A DNA stretch of 38,419 bases, taken from NCBI RefSeq assembly GCF_004349215.1, contig NZ_SMKU01000048.1:1-38419 (forward strand), read 5' to 3'. Below the pieces are notes generated by a model. That model saw only the letters and a list, made by a program, of their open reading frames with translations, made no database searches and was not told where the DNA came from. Shown here one piece after another: positions 15,401 to 23,731 of this stretch. The DNA is from Actinomadura rubrisoli (GTDB lineage Bacteria; Actinomycetota; Actinomycetes; Streptosporangiales; Streptosporangiaceae). Position numbers and translations under genes: made by a program. How positions within the stretch are numbered: position 1 is the stretch's first letter; the number at the start of each line of letters is the position of its first letter.

Positions 15401-15994
15401 GGCGCCGCTGAACCGCGACATCTCGAAGCCCGCGCGGCCGAGGCGCAGCACGTCCGCCACCGAGCCGGGGGCCAGCACCGGCATGAACGCCTCCGCGAGC
15501 GCGCCTTCCGTCGCCGATGGCAGCGTCGAGGACTTGCAGGACGGGTCGTCGCCCACCACCGCCAGCACGCCGCCGCGCTCGTTCGTCCCGAGCCAGTTGG
15601 CGTGCTTGAACGCGTCCAGGGAGCGGTCCACGCCGGGCGCCTTGCCGTACCAGAGGCCGAAGACGCCCTCGTAGAGCGGGCCGGGGAGGTGGTCGACGAG
15701 CTGCGAGCCGTAGACGGCGGTCGCCGCGAGCTCCTCGTTGACGCCGGGCACGAACCGGATGCCGTGCTCGTCCAGAAGCTTCGCGTCGCGCATGAGCTGC
15801 TGGTCGAGGCCGCCGAGGGGCGATCCCCGGTAGCCGGAGACGAGGCCGGCGGTGCGCCAGCCGCGGCGGGCGTCCGCGCGCCGCTGGTCGAGCAGCAGCC
15901 GGACGAGCGCGTGCACGCCCCCGAGGGCGATCCGCCCGCGCTCCAGCTCCAGCCGGTCGCGGAGCGGGGACGACGGGGAGGAGATGGTGGTCAT
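12473..15994 (-). CDS. Indolepyruvate ferredoxin oxidoreductase, fused alpha-beta chain
   Basis: The 1173-residue single-chain 2-oxoacid:ferredoxin oxidoreductase would oxidatively decarboxylate aryl-pyruvates to acyl-CoA, reducing ferredoxin. The N-terminal thiamine-diphosphate pyrimidine domain has SGYRGSPLGGLDQQ and FVPGVNEELAATA. The diphosphate domain has MFQNLGDGTFFHSG and GGQEADGG. A Cys-rich cluster region follows (CEGCGDCGTASNC, then CNKDYSCLDGDCP), suited to Fe-S binding. The gamma domain starts LLVGIGGTGVVTVNQ and a helical C-terminal domain ends the protein. Length matches the fused family. ATG 15994 has GGAGG 13 nt upstream. The gene is divergent from an Lrp/AsnC regulator, a recurrent pairing. 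A short 15-bp in-frame repeat is inserted at 13188-13247. Confidence 0.93.
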   Translation of the reverse strand: MTTISSPSSPLRDRLELERGRIALGGVHALVRLLLDQRRADARRGWRTAGLVSGYRGSPLGGLDQQLMRDAKLLDEHGIRFVPGVNEELAATAVYGSQLVDHLPGPLYEGVFGLWYGKAPGVDRSLDAFKHANWLGTNERGGVLAVVGDDPSCKSSTLPSATEGALAEAFMPVLAPGSVADVLRLGRAGFEMSRFSGAWTGFKVVTDVADSHEVVDVEPVPDPVVPEFAWRGRPWRPTRKAGVDLKGTTDLEAEVLEGRLRAATAFASANGLDRIEGAGGDAAIGLVAAGRTYLELREALDRLGLDDAALERRGVRLLRLALIHPLDPARLRAFARGLREIVVVEEKRAFIETQVRDVLYDLPERPAVLGKKGPDGAALVPADGGLDSDRITRALARLLADRVGEEHLDLRDPALRPRKPALNLLSPARTPFFCSGCPHNRSTTVPDGSMAAGGIGCHLMTVFDDRSIGTTQMGGEGAMWVGAAPFTGTGHMFQNLGDGTFFHSGSLAVRQAVAAGTNITFKLLYNAAVAMTGGQEADGGAAPDAVTRMLHAEGVAKIVVVADDPSRYPRGTDWAPGVRVRHRDDLDAVQRELRAVPGVTVLLYDQACAAETRRKRKRGLAPEPATRVLINEAVCEGCGDCGTASNCLSVEPVETEFGRKTQINQTSCNKDYSCLDGDCPSFLTVVPGGRKAAGPSLPPIGELAEPPARPASADVLLVGIGGTGVVTVNQVLATAALLDGRHARALDQTGLSQKAGAVVSHLRIGDTHRDRPGMVGAGGADAYLVFDSLAGTSETNLRRCAPGRTAAIVSTSEVPTGRMITDTAAALPPGAALLRKIADATDGDRLVALDALALAERWFGSTTTANFVVVGAAYQAGLLPLTSRAIEEALALNGVQVEANVQAFRAGRRLVLDPARADGPTANGATASGATASGVTAVERPLNATAPAALNLVAASGADGELLRVLRIRVPDLAAYQNVALAKSYLDAVMRVAEAERDAGAGGLRLATAVARNLYKLMAYKDEYEVARLHLDPALARRVEERFGPGSTVRYMLHPPVLRALGVDRKIALGRTARPAFVALRAMRRLRGTPLDPFGATAQRRAERRLVAEYLAVVGELAAGLDAERHDLAVQVAELPDMIRGYEDVKTANIVRYRERLGELLATWRAERPAARV
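13188..13247 (-). repeat. Four 15-bp units inside the oxidoreductase gene
   Basis: Four in-frame 15-bp units encode a linker of the type TANGATASGATASG between the gamma domain and the C-terminal domain. Units 2 and 3 differ by two bases. It is a small slippage expansion in a surface linker. Confidence 0.75.
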
Positions 15995-16000
15995 GCGTGC

Positions 16001-16061
16001 ATTGAGCCTCCGCGCTGAACGGTGTGCAAGATGGTGCGGCGATAATTGAGCGGATTGCTCA
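16001..16061. promoter_or_regulatory. Shared regulatory region with repeated ATTGAGC, Lrp/oxidoreductase
   Basis: ATTGAGC occurs at 16001-16007 and again at 16045-16051, 44 bp apart. The second copy is part of an inverted repeat TGAGC-N5-GCTCA (16047-16061). A GATAAT -10-like hexamer is at 16041-16046 for the rightward gene. Lrp/AsnC proteins bind dispersed dyads of this kind, so these are candidate sites for the adjacent regulator; that is inferred. Confidence 0.5.
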
Positions 16062-16096
16062 TGTCAGAACCGAGTTACGTCCCGGAGGTGAGCGTT

Positions 16097-16582
16097 GTGA
16101 CGCGTCCCACCCTGCTCGACCTGCGGATCCTGCGCCGCCTGGTCGAGCAGCCCCGCATCGGCGTCACCGAGCTCGCGGCGAAGCTCGGCATCGCCCGCAA
16201 CACCGCCCACGCCCGCGTCGAGCGGCTCGAACGCGACGGCGTGATCGGCCACCGCGGCCGGGAGGTCGACCTGGGCGCCCTGGGGTTCGAGCTCACCGCG
16301 TTCACCACCCTGGAGGTCGCGCAGGGCCGGCTCCGGGAGGCCGCCGCCGCGCTCGCCGCCATCCCCCGCGTCCTGGAGGTCCTGGGGATCACCGGCCAGG
16401 GCGACCTGCTGGTCCGCGCGGTCGCCCCGAACGGCAAGCAGCTCCACGAGGTGATCGACTCGATCCTCGCGTGCCCCGGCGTGCGCCGCAGCACGACCTC
16501 GATCGTCCTCACCCACCAGGTCCCCTTCCGCATCGACCCGCTCCTGGAGGACGAGGAGCGCCGGGCCCGCCACCCCGACTGA
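16097..16582 (+). CDS. Lrp/AsnC-family regulator
   Basis: A 161-residue protein with an N-terminal winged helix (LLDLRILRRLVEQPRIGVTE, AKLGIARNTAHARVERLERDG) and a C-terminal RAM-type ligand domain (VLEVLGITGQGDLLVRAVA, residues about 94-112). These regulators sense amino acids or their keto acids as octamers. GTG 16097 is chosen because GGAGG (16084-16088) lies 8 nt upstream; ATG 16061 in the same frame lacks a site. It is divergent from the indolepyruvate oxidoreductase, which it probably controls in response to aromatic amino acid supply. The stop is only 6 bp from that of the convergent amidase. Confidence 0.88.
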   Translation: MTRPTLLDLRILRRLVEQPRIGVTELAAKLGIARNTAHARVERLERDGVIGHRGREVDLGALGFELTAFTTLEVAQGRLREAAAALAAIPRVLEVLGITGQGDLLVRAVAPNGKQLHEVIDSILACPGVRRSTTSIVLTHQVPFRIDPLLEDEERRARHPD

Positions 16583-16594
16583 CCCGGGTCAGTC
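16577..16594. terminator. 18-bp perfect palindrome spanning two convergent stop codons
   Basis: GACTGACCCGGGTCAGTC is a perfect palindrome. It contains the Lrp stop (TGA, 16580-16582) and the amidase stop (16589-16591 on the other strand). By position it may act as a short bidirectional terminator, although the hairpin loop must use central bases. Confidence 0.45.
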
Positions 16595-17860
16595 CGGGAG
16601 GGTGCCCGCGGCGGCGAACAGGAGGTCCTCGGCGCCCCGGCGGGTGACCAACTGGACGCCGACCGGGAGGCCGCGCACCGTTCCGGCGGGGACGCTCAGG
16701 GCGGGCAGGCCGAGGATGTTCCACGCGCAGGTGAGGCTCACCAGGGACGGCTGGAGGGGCCCCATGGGCCCGTCGGTCGCGCCGATCAACGGCGCGGTGA
16801 TCGGCACCGTCGGGAGCACCAGGAGGTCGTAGCGGTCCAGGAGCGCGGCGACCTCCCGCGCGTACCGCTCGCGCTCGCGGACGGCCCGGACGTAATGCCA
16901 CCCGGACGTGCGGGCGGCGCGTTCCAGCCGGGCCAGGGTCGCGGGCTGGTAGAGCTCCGGCGCCTCGGCGACGCGCTCTGCGTGGATGTCGTACGCCTCG
17001 CTGTCCTGGATGCCGACGAAGACGCGGCGCAGCCCGCGCAGGTCGACCCGCTCGGACGGGGCGTCGGGGAACAGCGCGCGGACGGTCCGCTCGACGTCGG
17101 TGTCGGTCTCGAAGGGGACGATCCACGCGGGGCCTCCGCCGGGCGGGGCGTCCTCCCGGTGCGGGAGGTCGGCCAGCGCCCGGTAGGCGGTGCGGCAGTC
17201 GGCGGCGGTCGCGGCGAGGACGCCGACGTGGTCGAGCGAGGGCGACAGCGGGAACACGCCGTCCGTCGGGATGGCGCCGTAGTGCGGTTTGAACCCGGCG
17301 ATCCCGCAGAACGCGGCGGGGATCCGGACGGAGCCGCCGGTGTCGGTGCCGAGCGCGAGCGGGACCATGCCCGCGGCGACCGCGACGGCGCTGCCGCTGC
17401 TGGACCCGCCGGATATCCGCTCGGGGTCGCGGGGGTTGCGGCACGGCCCGTCCACGGACACGTCGCCGCTGCCGCCGTACGCGAACTCGTGCGTGCCGGT
17501 CTTGCCGACGATCACGGCTCCGGCGGCGCGCAGGCGCGTGACGCAGCCCGCGTCCTCCTTCGCCACGTTCCCGGCGAAGTGCGCCGAGCCCATGCCGGTG
17601 GGCAGCCCCGCGACGTCGATGATGTCCTTCACCGCGACGGGGACGCCGTGCAGCGGGCCGCGGTCGCCGCCGGACGCGAGTTCCTCGTCCGCCTGGCGCG
17701 CGGCGGCCGCCGCGCCTTCGGGGTCGAGCGTGACGAACGCGTTGAGGGACGGGTCGACCGACTCCAGGGCGCGCGCCAGCAGCCCGGCGGACGTGTCGGA
17801 GCCGGAGCGGAGCCCGCGTCCGAGGTCCGCGAGGCTCCGCCCGGCGAAGTACCCGGTCAT
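16589..17860 (-). CDS. Amidase-signature-family amidohydrolase
   Basis: The 423-residue protein has the Ser-cisSer-Lys triad of the amidase signature family: Lys78 (HGVPVAVKDI), the cis-Ser within GGSSSGS (about 154), and nucleophile Ser177 (GTDTGGSVRIPA). Members hydrolyse carboxamides or act as GatA; the absence of gatB/gatC neighbours argues for a stand-alone amidase. No signal peptide is seen, so it is cytoplasmic. ATG 17860 has GGGAGG 5 nt upstream on the minus strand; an earlier in-frame start at 17899 lacks one. Its substrate is unknown. The gamma-glutamyltransferase-family gene beyond the 0.77 kb gap could share a nitrogen-salvage role. Confidence 0.9.
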   Translation of the reverse strand: MTGYFAGRSLADLGRGLRSGSDTSAGLLARALESVDPSLNAFVTLDPEGAAAAARQADEELASGGDRGPLHGVPVAVKDIIDVAGLPTGMGSAHFAGNVAKEDAGCVTRLRAAGAVIVGKTGTHEFAYGGSGDVSVDGPCRNPRDPERISGGSSSGSAVAVAAGMVPLALGTDTGGSVRIPAAFCGIAGFKPHYGAIPTDGVFPLSPSLDHVGVLAATAADCRTAYRALADLPHREDAPPGGGPAWIVPFETDTDVERTVRALFPDAPSERVDLRGLRRVFVGIQDSEAYDIHAERVAEAPELYQPATLARLERAARTSGWHYVRAVRERERYAREVAALLDRYDLLVLPTVPITAPLIGATDGPMGPLQPSLVSLTCAWNILGLPALSVPAGTVRGLPVGVQLVTRRGAEDLLFAAAGTLPD

Positions 17861-18147
17861 ACCGCCTCCCAAAGGGCCGCCCGAATGTCCGGGCAGCATG
17901 GCCCGCGCTGTCCGCGCCCGTCAAGACGGAGGACGCTCCCGCGGCGCGGCGGGCGCGGCAGGCCGGTCACCGGGACGGCGGCGTCCATTCACCGCACGTC
18001 ACGGCTCGTTCGCCGCACGCGCGGGCTCGCTCGTCGCAGACCGGCGCCCGCTGGTCGAGCACCACGCCGGTTCCGTGAACCTACGCGCGGGTAGGCGGCA
18101 AGCTTCAACGCACCTCGTGGAGGCACCCCATCGGTTCGCTGGGGGGC

Positions 18148-18176
18148 GGGGCGGCGGCCCGCACGGCCGCCGCCCC
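18148..18176. terminator. 12-bp GC hairpin with 5-nt loop
   Basis: GGGGCGGCGGCC (18148-18159) pairs perfectly with GGCCGCCGCCCC (18165-18176). It looks like an intrinsic terminator, but no gene ends nearby on either strand. Confidence 0.5.
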
Positions 18177-18215
18177 CGTAACCGGTGACGGTCCGCAGCC
18201 GGAGCGGGGGGACGA

Positions 18216-18259
18216 GGCCACGGCGGCGCGGTTGACGGCGCGCGCCCGCCGCCGTGGCC
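18216..18259. terminator. 13-bp GC hairpin with 18-nt loop
   Basis: GGCCACGGCGGCG (18216-18228) pairs perfectly with CGCCGCCGTGGCC (18247-18259), followed by TTCTC. It is a second terminator-like hairpin 39 bp after the first, again without a gene to end. Confidence 0.45.
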
Positions 18260-18632
18260 TTCTCGGCCGCGCCACGTGGGCGGACCGATCGTCAAAGTAC
18301 GGGAAACATCTTCTCAGCCTGGGCATCCGGCAACTAACCTCGATGGAGTGAACGTGCCGTGAGACGCCGGCTGATGCGCGCGGCGCAGCGGAGATCCGCT
18401 CCCCGGCCGCGCCGGCGCGGGACCCCCGCCGCTCCCGTTCGCCTCTTCCCGCCAACCAGGGCGTTTCTTATGGGTCTTGTTCGTCGTGAGCATCGCGCAA
18501 CAGAACGTAGACCTATGAGAAGCCGCCCTGGACCCCGCCGCTCCGTCTCAAGCGCGCACGCACTGCTCCCGGGCCGCGGCCGTCCTTCCGGCACGCCTGC
18601 GGCCGAACTCCCCGAAGGCACCGGAGGCTCGC

Positions 18633-20192
18633 ATGACCACGACGGCCACCGCCGACCGGGCGATGATCTGCACGGCCGACCATCGCGCGTCCTCCGCCGG
18701 GCTCGCGATCCTGCGGGCCGGCGGCTCCGCTGTGGACGCGGCCGTGGCCGCGGGCGCCGTGCTCGCGGTCGTCGCGCCGCAGCGCTGCGGCATGGGCGGC
18801 GATCTGTTCGCGCTCGTGCACACCGACCCCGGCCCGCCGGAGGTGCTCAACGCCTCCGGCCGGACGGGCTCGGGCGCCGACCCCGACGCCCTCCGCGAGG
18901 AGGGCCACCGGCGCATGCCCGTCCGCCACGACATCCGGTCGGTGCCGGTCCCCGGCTGCGTGGACGGCTGGCTCGCCCTCCACGGGCGCCACGGCAGGCT
19001 GCCGCTGGCCGAGGTCCTCCAGTCCGCCGTCCTGCACGCCGAGCGCGGGTTCGCCGCGACGCCGGAGTTCGTGGCGGCCAGCGAGGCGGCCGTGGGCGCG
19101 CCCGGCACCGAGGGCCTCGCGTGGGCGCGCCGTCCCGGCGACCACGTGACGCGCCCCGGGTTCGCCCGAGCCCTGCGCGCGATCATCGGCTACGGCCGCG
19201 CGGGCTTCTACCAGGGCGAGTTCGGCGACGGCCTGCTGAAGACGGGCCGCGGCCTCTACACCGGGCCCGACCTCGCCGAGTCCGACGCCGAATGGCGCCC
19301 CCCGCTCGGCCTCCGCGCGTTCGGGCACGACGTGTGGACGGCCGCGCCGAACTCGCAGGGGTACGTGCTGCTCCTCGGCCTGGCCCTCGCCGAGGGCCTC
19401 GGCCTCCCCGGCATCCCGGACGACCCCGCCTGGGCCCACCTGCTCGCCGAGTCGGCCCTCGCCGCCGCCGACGACAGGACGGAGGTCCTGCACGAGCACG
19501 CCGACGGCGACGCGCTCGTCGACCCCGAGCGGATCGTCTCCCTGCGCGCCGCGATCGACCCCACCCGGCACTGGCGGCGGCGCGGCTCCATCGTGCCCGC
19601 CGACACCACCTGCGTCTGCGCGGTGGACGAGCGGGGCATGGGCGTCTCGCTGCTGCAGTCGAACGCCAACGGGTTCGGCTCCCTGCTGTTCGAGCCGAAC
19701 ACCGGCATCAACCTGCACAACCGGGGCATCGGCTTCGGGCTGGCCCCCGGCCAGCCCAACGAGTACGGGCCGAGGCGCCGTCCGCCGCACACCCTCGTCC
19801 CGGTGCTGGCCACCCGGCCGGACGGGACGCTGCGCGCCGTGCTCGGCTCCACGGGCGGCGACCTCCAGCCGCAGGTCACCCTGCAACTGCTCGTCCGGAT
19901 GCTGCGGCATGCGACACCCGCCGACGACGCGCTCGCCGCCCCGCGCTGGCGGCTCGCCACCGGCCTCGGGCTGTTCGAGACCTGGCAGGGCCGCACCCCG
20001 ATCCGCCTGGACCTGGAGAAGGGCTCCCCGCCCGCCTGGACCCGCGACCTCCCCGGCTACGGCCACCTCGTCCGCGCGGCGACCGAGGACGACGAGTTCG
20101 GCGAGGCCCAGGTCATCGAGGCGCCACCGGGCGGCGGCCTGCGCGGCGCCGCCGAACCCCGCTCCCCCTACAGCGCGGCGTTGGGTTACTAA
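18633..20192 (+). CDS. Gamma-glutamyltransferase-family protein
   Basis: A 519-residue N-terminal-nucleophile hydrolase of the gamma-glutamyltranspeptidase family. Landmarks are SSAGLAILRAGGSAVDAAVA, QRCGMGGDLFALVH, and the self-processing site ADTTCVCAVDERGMGVS, where Thr325 should become the new N-terminus of the small subunit. Later LNxGxGF-like NRGIGFGLAPG and GSTGGDLQPQ fit the acceptor region. In classical enzymes the residue two after the catalytic Thr is His; here it is Cys. No signal peptide is present, unlike periplasmic enzymes, so a cytoplasmic hydrolase of gamma-glutamyl or similar amides is likely. ATG 18633 has GGAGG about 6 nt upstream. Confidence 0.88.
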   Translation: MTTTATADRAMICTADHRASSAGLAILRAGGSAVDAAVAAGAVLAVVAPQRCGMGGDLFALVHTDPGPPEVLNASGRTGSGADPDALREEGHRRMPVRHDIRSVPVPGCVDGWLALHGRHGRLPLAEVLQSAVLHAERGFAATPEFVAASEAAVGAPGTEGLAWARRPGDHVTRPGFARALRAIIGYGRAGFYQGEFGDGLLKTGRGLYTGPDLAESDAEWRPPLGLRAFGHDVWTAAPNSQGYVLLLGLALAEGLGLPGIPDDPAWAHLLAESALAAADDRTEVLHEHADGDALVDPERIVSLRAAIDPTRHWRRRGSIVPADTTCVCAVDERGMGVSLLQSNANGFGSLLFEPNTGINLHNRGIGFGLAPGQPNEYGPRRRPPHTLVPVLATRPDGTLRAVLGSTGGDLQPQVTLQLLVRMLRHATPADDALAAPRWRLATGLGLFETWQGRTPIRLDLEKGSPPAWTRDLPGYGHLVRAATEDDEFGEAQVIEAPPGGGLRGAAEPRSPYSAALGY

Positions 20193-20285
20193 GGACGGGA
20201 CGCCGAGAAGGTTGAGGTGAGTGATCGGGGGGACGTGGTCCTTTCGGGCGGTTTATCGAGCCGGAGGGGACAGGGGAACAGCGCC

Positions 20286-22646
20286 ATGAGCGAGGCCGTC
20301 GCCATGACCGACGACGAAGTACGGCAGATCGACGCCTACTGGAGGGCCGCCAACTACCTGTCGGTAGGGCAGATCTATCTGCTGGACAACCCCCTCCTGC
20401 GCGAGCCGCTCGCGCGGCGGCACATCAAGCCGCGGCTGCTCGGGCACTGGGGCACCTCGCCCGGCCTCAACTTCTGCTACGCGCACCTCAACCGGGTGAT
20501 CAGGGCGCGCGGGCAGGACATGATCTACATCATGGGGCCGGGGCACGGCGGCCCGGCGGCGGTCGCGAACGCGTGGCTGGAGGGCACCTACAGCGAGGTC
20601 TACCCGGAGGTGTCGCGGGACGCGCGCGGGATGGCGCGGCTGTTCCGCCAGTTCTCCTTCCCCGGCGGCATCCCGAGCCATGTGGCGCCGGAGACGCCCG
20701 GGTCGATCCACGAGGGCGGCGAGCTGGGCTACTCGCTGGCGCACGCGTTCGGTGCGGCGTTCGACAACCCGGACCTGGTCGTCGCGTGCATCGTCGGCGA
20801 CGGCGAGGCGGAGACCGGTCCCCTCGCGGCGAGCTGGCACTCCAGCAAGTTCCTGGACCCGGTGGCGGACGGGGCGGTGCTGCCGATCCTGCACCTGAAC
20901 GGCTACAAGATCGCCAACCCGGCGGTGCTCGCGCGGATCCCGGAGGAGGAACTCGTCCAGTTGCTGGACGGGTACGGGTACCGTCCGGTCCTGGTGAGCG
21001 GCGACGAGCCCGCGTCCATGCACCGCAAGATGGCCGTGGCGCTCGACCAGGCGCTGGACGAGATCGCCGCCATCCAGCACGCGGCCCGCACCGGCGGCGC
21101 GACCGGGCGGCGGCGCTGGCCGATGATCGTCCTGCGGTCGCCCAAGGGCTGGACGGGCCCGAAGGAGGTCGACGGGCTGCCGGTCGAGGGGACGTGGCGC
21201 TCCCACCAGGTGCCGCTCGGCGGCGTGCGCGACGACCCCGGGCATCTGGCGCAGTTGGAGGAGTGGCTGCGCTCGTACCGTCCGGAGGAGCTGTTCGACG
21301 ACGAGGGCCGTCCGGTCGCGGGGCTGCGCGACCTGGCCCCCGCCGGGGAGCTCAGGATGAGCGCGAACCCGCACGCCAACGGCGGGCTGCTGCTCAAGCC
21401 GCTGGTCCTGCCCGACTTCCGCGACTACGCCGCGCAGGTCGACAAGCCGGGCACGACGACCGCCGAACCGACCCGGCTGCTGGGCAGGTTCCTGCGCGAC
21501 GTCGTGCGGGCCAACCCGTCCAACTTCCGCATCATGGGCGCGGACGAGACGGCCTCCAACCGGCTCGGCGACGTCTTCGAGGCGACCGACCGCGTCTTCC
21601 AAGGCGAGCGGTATCCGACCGACGAGCACCAGGCCGCGCAGGGCCGCGTCATGGAGGTGCTCAGCGAGCACCTGTGCCAGGGCTGGCTGGAGGGCTACCT
21701 GCTGACCGGGCGGCACGGGCTGTTCAACAGCTACGAGGCGTTCGTCCACATCGTCGACGCGATGTTCAACCAGCACGCCAAGTGGCTCAAGGTCACGCGC
21801 GGCCTGCCGTGGCGCCGCCCGATCGCGTCCCTCAACTACCTGCTGTCGTCGCACGTGTGGCGGCAGGACCACAACGGCTTCACCCACCAGGACCCGGGGT
21901 TCCTCGACGTCGTCCTGAACAAGAAGCCCGAGATCGTCCGCGTGTACCTGCCGCCGGACGCCAACACCCTGCTGTCGGTGGGCGACCACTGCCTGCGCTC
22001 CCGCGACTACGTCAACGTGGTCGTGGCGGGCAAGCAGCCCGCGCTCAACTGGCTGCCGATGGACGAGGCCATCGCGCACTGCACGCGCGGCATCGGCATC
22101 TGGGAGTGGGCGAGCACGGAGGGCGGCGCCGATCCCGACGTCGTCCTGGCCTGCGCGGGCGACGTCCCGACCCTGGAGACGCTGGCCGCCGCCGACCTGC
22201 TCCGCCGGCTGTTCCCGGACCTGCGGGTCCGCGTGGTGAACGTCGTCGACCTGATGCGGCTCCAGCCGTCCAGCGAGCATCCGCACGGCCTGCCCGACGC
22301 GGAGTACGACGCGCTGTTCACCACCGACAAGCCGGTGATCTTCGCGTTCCACGGGTACCCGTACCTGATCCACCGGCTGGCCTACCGCCGCCGCGGGCAC
22401 CACAACCTGCACGTGCGCGGCTACAAGGAGGAGGGGACGACCACCACGCCGTTCGACATGGTCATGCTGAACGACCTGGACCGCTTCCACCTGGTCATGG
22501 ACGTCATCGACCGCGTCCCCTCGCTCGGCGGGCGGGTCGCGCACCTCCGGCAGCGGATGGCCGACCGGCGCCTGGAGCTGCGCGCGCACACCCGCGAGCA
22601 TGGCGAGGACGCGCCCGAGGTCAGCGACTGGACGTGGCCGTACTGA
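20286..22646 (+). CDS. xfp: Xylulose-5-phosphate/fructose-6-phosphate phosphoketolase
   Basis: The 786-residue thiamine-diphosphate enzyme cleaves xylulose 5-phosphate (and often fructose 6-phosphate) with phosphate to acetyl phosphate and a shorter sugar phosphate. Family landmarks are [16 protein letters not shown] near the start, [43 protein letters not shown], the cofactor motif [11 protein letters not shown], and [10 protein letters not shown]. Length is that of the full family. ATG 20286 is chosen from the family N-terminus; a GTG at 20217 would add an unlikely leader. The ATG of ackA overlaps the stop (TGATG), so acetyl phosphate production and use are coupled. Confidence 0.95.
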   Translation: MSEAVAMTDDEVRQIDAYWRAANYLSVGQIYLLDNPLLREPLARRHIKPRLLGHWGTSPGLNFCYAHLNRVIRARGQDMIYIMGPGHGGPAAVANAWLEGTYSEVYPEVSRDARGMARLFRQFSFPGGIPSHVAPETPGSIHEGGELGYSLAHAFGAAFDNPDLVVACIVGDGEAETGPLAASWHSSKFLDPVADGAVLPILHLNGYKIANPAVLARIPEEELVQLLDGYGYRPVLVSGDEPASMHRKMAVALDQALDEIAAIQHAARTGGATGRRRWPMIVLRSPKGWTGPKEVDGLPVEGTWRSHQVPLGGVRDDPGHLAQLEEWLRSYRPEELFDDEGRPVAGLRDLAPAGELRMSANPHANGGLLLKPLVLPDFRDYAAQVDKPGTTTAEPTRLLGRFLRDVVRANPSNFRIMGADETASNRLGDVFEATDRVFQGERYPTDEHQAAQGRVMEVLSEHLCQGWLEGYLLTGRHGLFNSYEAFVHIVDAMFNQHAKWLKVTRGLPWRRPIASLNYLLSSHVWRQDHNGFTHQDPGFLDVVLNKKPEIVRVYLPPDANTLLSVGDHCLRSRDYVNVVVAGKQPALNWLPMDEAIAHCTRGIGIWEWASTEGGADPDVVLACAGDVPTLETLAAADLLRRLFPDLRVRVVNVVDLMRLQPSSEHPHGLPDAEYDALFTTDKPVIFAFHGYPYLIHRLAYRRRGHHNLHVRGYKEEGTTTTPFDMVMLNDLDRFHLVMDVIDRVPSLGGRVAHLRQRMADRRLELRAHTREHGEDAPEVSDWTWPY

Positions 22647-23731
22647 TGCGGGTCCTCACGGTCAACCCCGGGTCGAGCAGCCTGAAGCTGAGCCTGGTCG
22701 ACGCGGACGGGACGGTCGCCGCCGAGGACTCCGGCGCCGGGCACGAGCTGGCGCCGCTGGTCGCGGGCATGCCGGAGCCGGACGCGGTCGGCGTGCGGTT
22801 CGTCCACGGCGGCACCGGCTTCACCGAGCCCGTGGTGATCGACGACGCGGTCCGGGAGCGGCTGCGCGGCCTCGCCGACCTGGCGCCGCTGCACCAGCCC
22901 GCGTCGCTGCACGCGCTGGAGGAGATCACGGGCGTCCTGCCCGGCGTCCCGGCCGTGGCCTGCTTCGACACGGCCTTCCACGCGTCCCTGCCGGACGCCG
23001 CCGCGACCTACGCGCTGCCCGCCGAGTGGCGCGAGCGGTTCGGGCTGCGCCGCTTCGGCTTCCACGGCCTGTCGTTCTCCTACGCCGTCCGCCGGACGGG
23101 CGAGATCCTGGGCGCCGACCCCGCCGCGCTGCGGATGGTGGTGTGCCACCTCGGCTCCGGCGCGTCGCTGGCCGCCGTCGCGGACGGCGTGTCGGTCGAC
23201 ACCACGATGGGCTTCACGCCGCTGGAGGGCCTGGTCATGGCGACCCGGGCCGGGAGCATCGACCCCGGCATCCCGCTGTGGCTGATGAAGCACGGCGTGT
23301 CCCCGTCCGAGGTCAACGACGCGCTTGAGCGCGAGTCGGGCCTGCGCGGGCTGGCCGGTACCGGGGACATGCGGCGGATCCGCGAGCTGGCCGAGAGCCG
23401 CGACGTGACGGCTCTGGCCGCCCTGGACGTCTACCACCACCGCCTCCGCGCGTGCGCCGCCGCCATGGCCGCCTCCCTCGGCGGCCTCGACGCGCTCGTC
23501 TTCACGGGCGGGGTGGGCGAGCACGACCCGTCCGTCCGGCAGCGCCTCGCCGGGGACCTCGCCTTCCTCGGCACGTCGGTCGACCCCGGCCGCAACACCG
23601 CCGCCTCGGGCGACACCGACATCACCGCGGACGGCGCCGCCGCCCGCACCCTCGTGGTCGAGGCCCGCGAGGACCTGGAGATCGCCGCGGGCGTCCGCCG
23701 CGCGCTCGGCCGGGCGGACGCGCACCGCTGA
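22646..23731 (+). CDS. ackA: Acetate kinase
   Basis: The 361-residue ASKHA-fold kinase converts acetyl phosphate and ADP to acetate and ATP. It has the family opening RVLTVNPGSSSLKLSLVDA, the FDTAFHASLP segment, RRFGFHGLSF, the phosphate loop VCHLGSGASLAAV, GFTPLEGLVMATRAG and FTGGVGEHDPSVR. It is shorter than the roughly 400-residue norm, mainly in the N-terminal third. ATG 22646 overlaps the phosphoketolase stop; a GTG at 22634 in frame is the alternative. Together they form a phosphoketolase-acetate kinase bypass that yields ATP without the lower glycolytic steps. Its 3' end is partly duplicated downstream (23695-23760). Confidence 0.95.
   Translation: MRVLTVNPGSSSLKLSLVDADGTVAAEDSGAGHELAPLVAGMPEPDAVGVRFVHGGTGFTEPVVIDDAVRERLRGLADLAPLHQPASLHALEEITGVLPGVPAVACFDTAFHASLPDAAATYALPAEWRERFGLRRFGFHGLSFSYAVRRTGEILGADPAALRMVVCHLGSGASLAAVADGVSVDTTMGFTPLEGLVMATRAGSIDPGIPLWLMKHGVSPSEVNDALERESGLRGLAGTGDMRRIRELAESRDVTALAALDVYHHRLRACAAAMAASLGGLDALVFTGGVGEHDPSVRQRLAGDLAFLGTSVDPGRNTAASGDTDITADGAAARTLVVEAREDLEIAAGVRRALGRADAHR

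Larger units (their letters stand above)
17861..18632. other. Gene-free divergent region of 772 bp
   Basis: No reading frame here has convincing coding character. It holds three imperfect 21-bp units (17984-18046), two strong GC hairpins (18148-18176, 18216-18259), a lower-GC stretch at 18289-18345 with a TAACCT -10-like hexamer (18335-18340), and another low-GC pocket at 18465-18520 with TAGACC (18508-18513). No good -35 matches were found. The region is unusually long for this compact window and could hide a small RNA. Confidence 0.5.

Noticed and set aside
18105..18455. Small minus-strand gene in the 17861-18632 gap
   Set aside because: The frame is Arg/Ala/Pro-rich without domain, lacks a ribosome-binding site, and runs through both GC hairpins.
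20253..22601. Long antisense open frame opposite the phosphoketolase gene
   Set aside because: Composition is low-complexity (Val, Gln, Arg, Asp) and the plus-strand enzyme is unambiguous.
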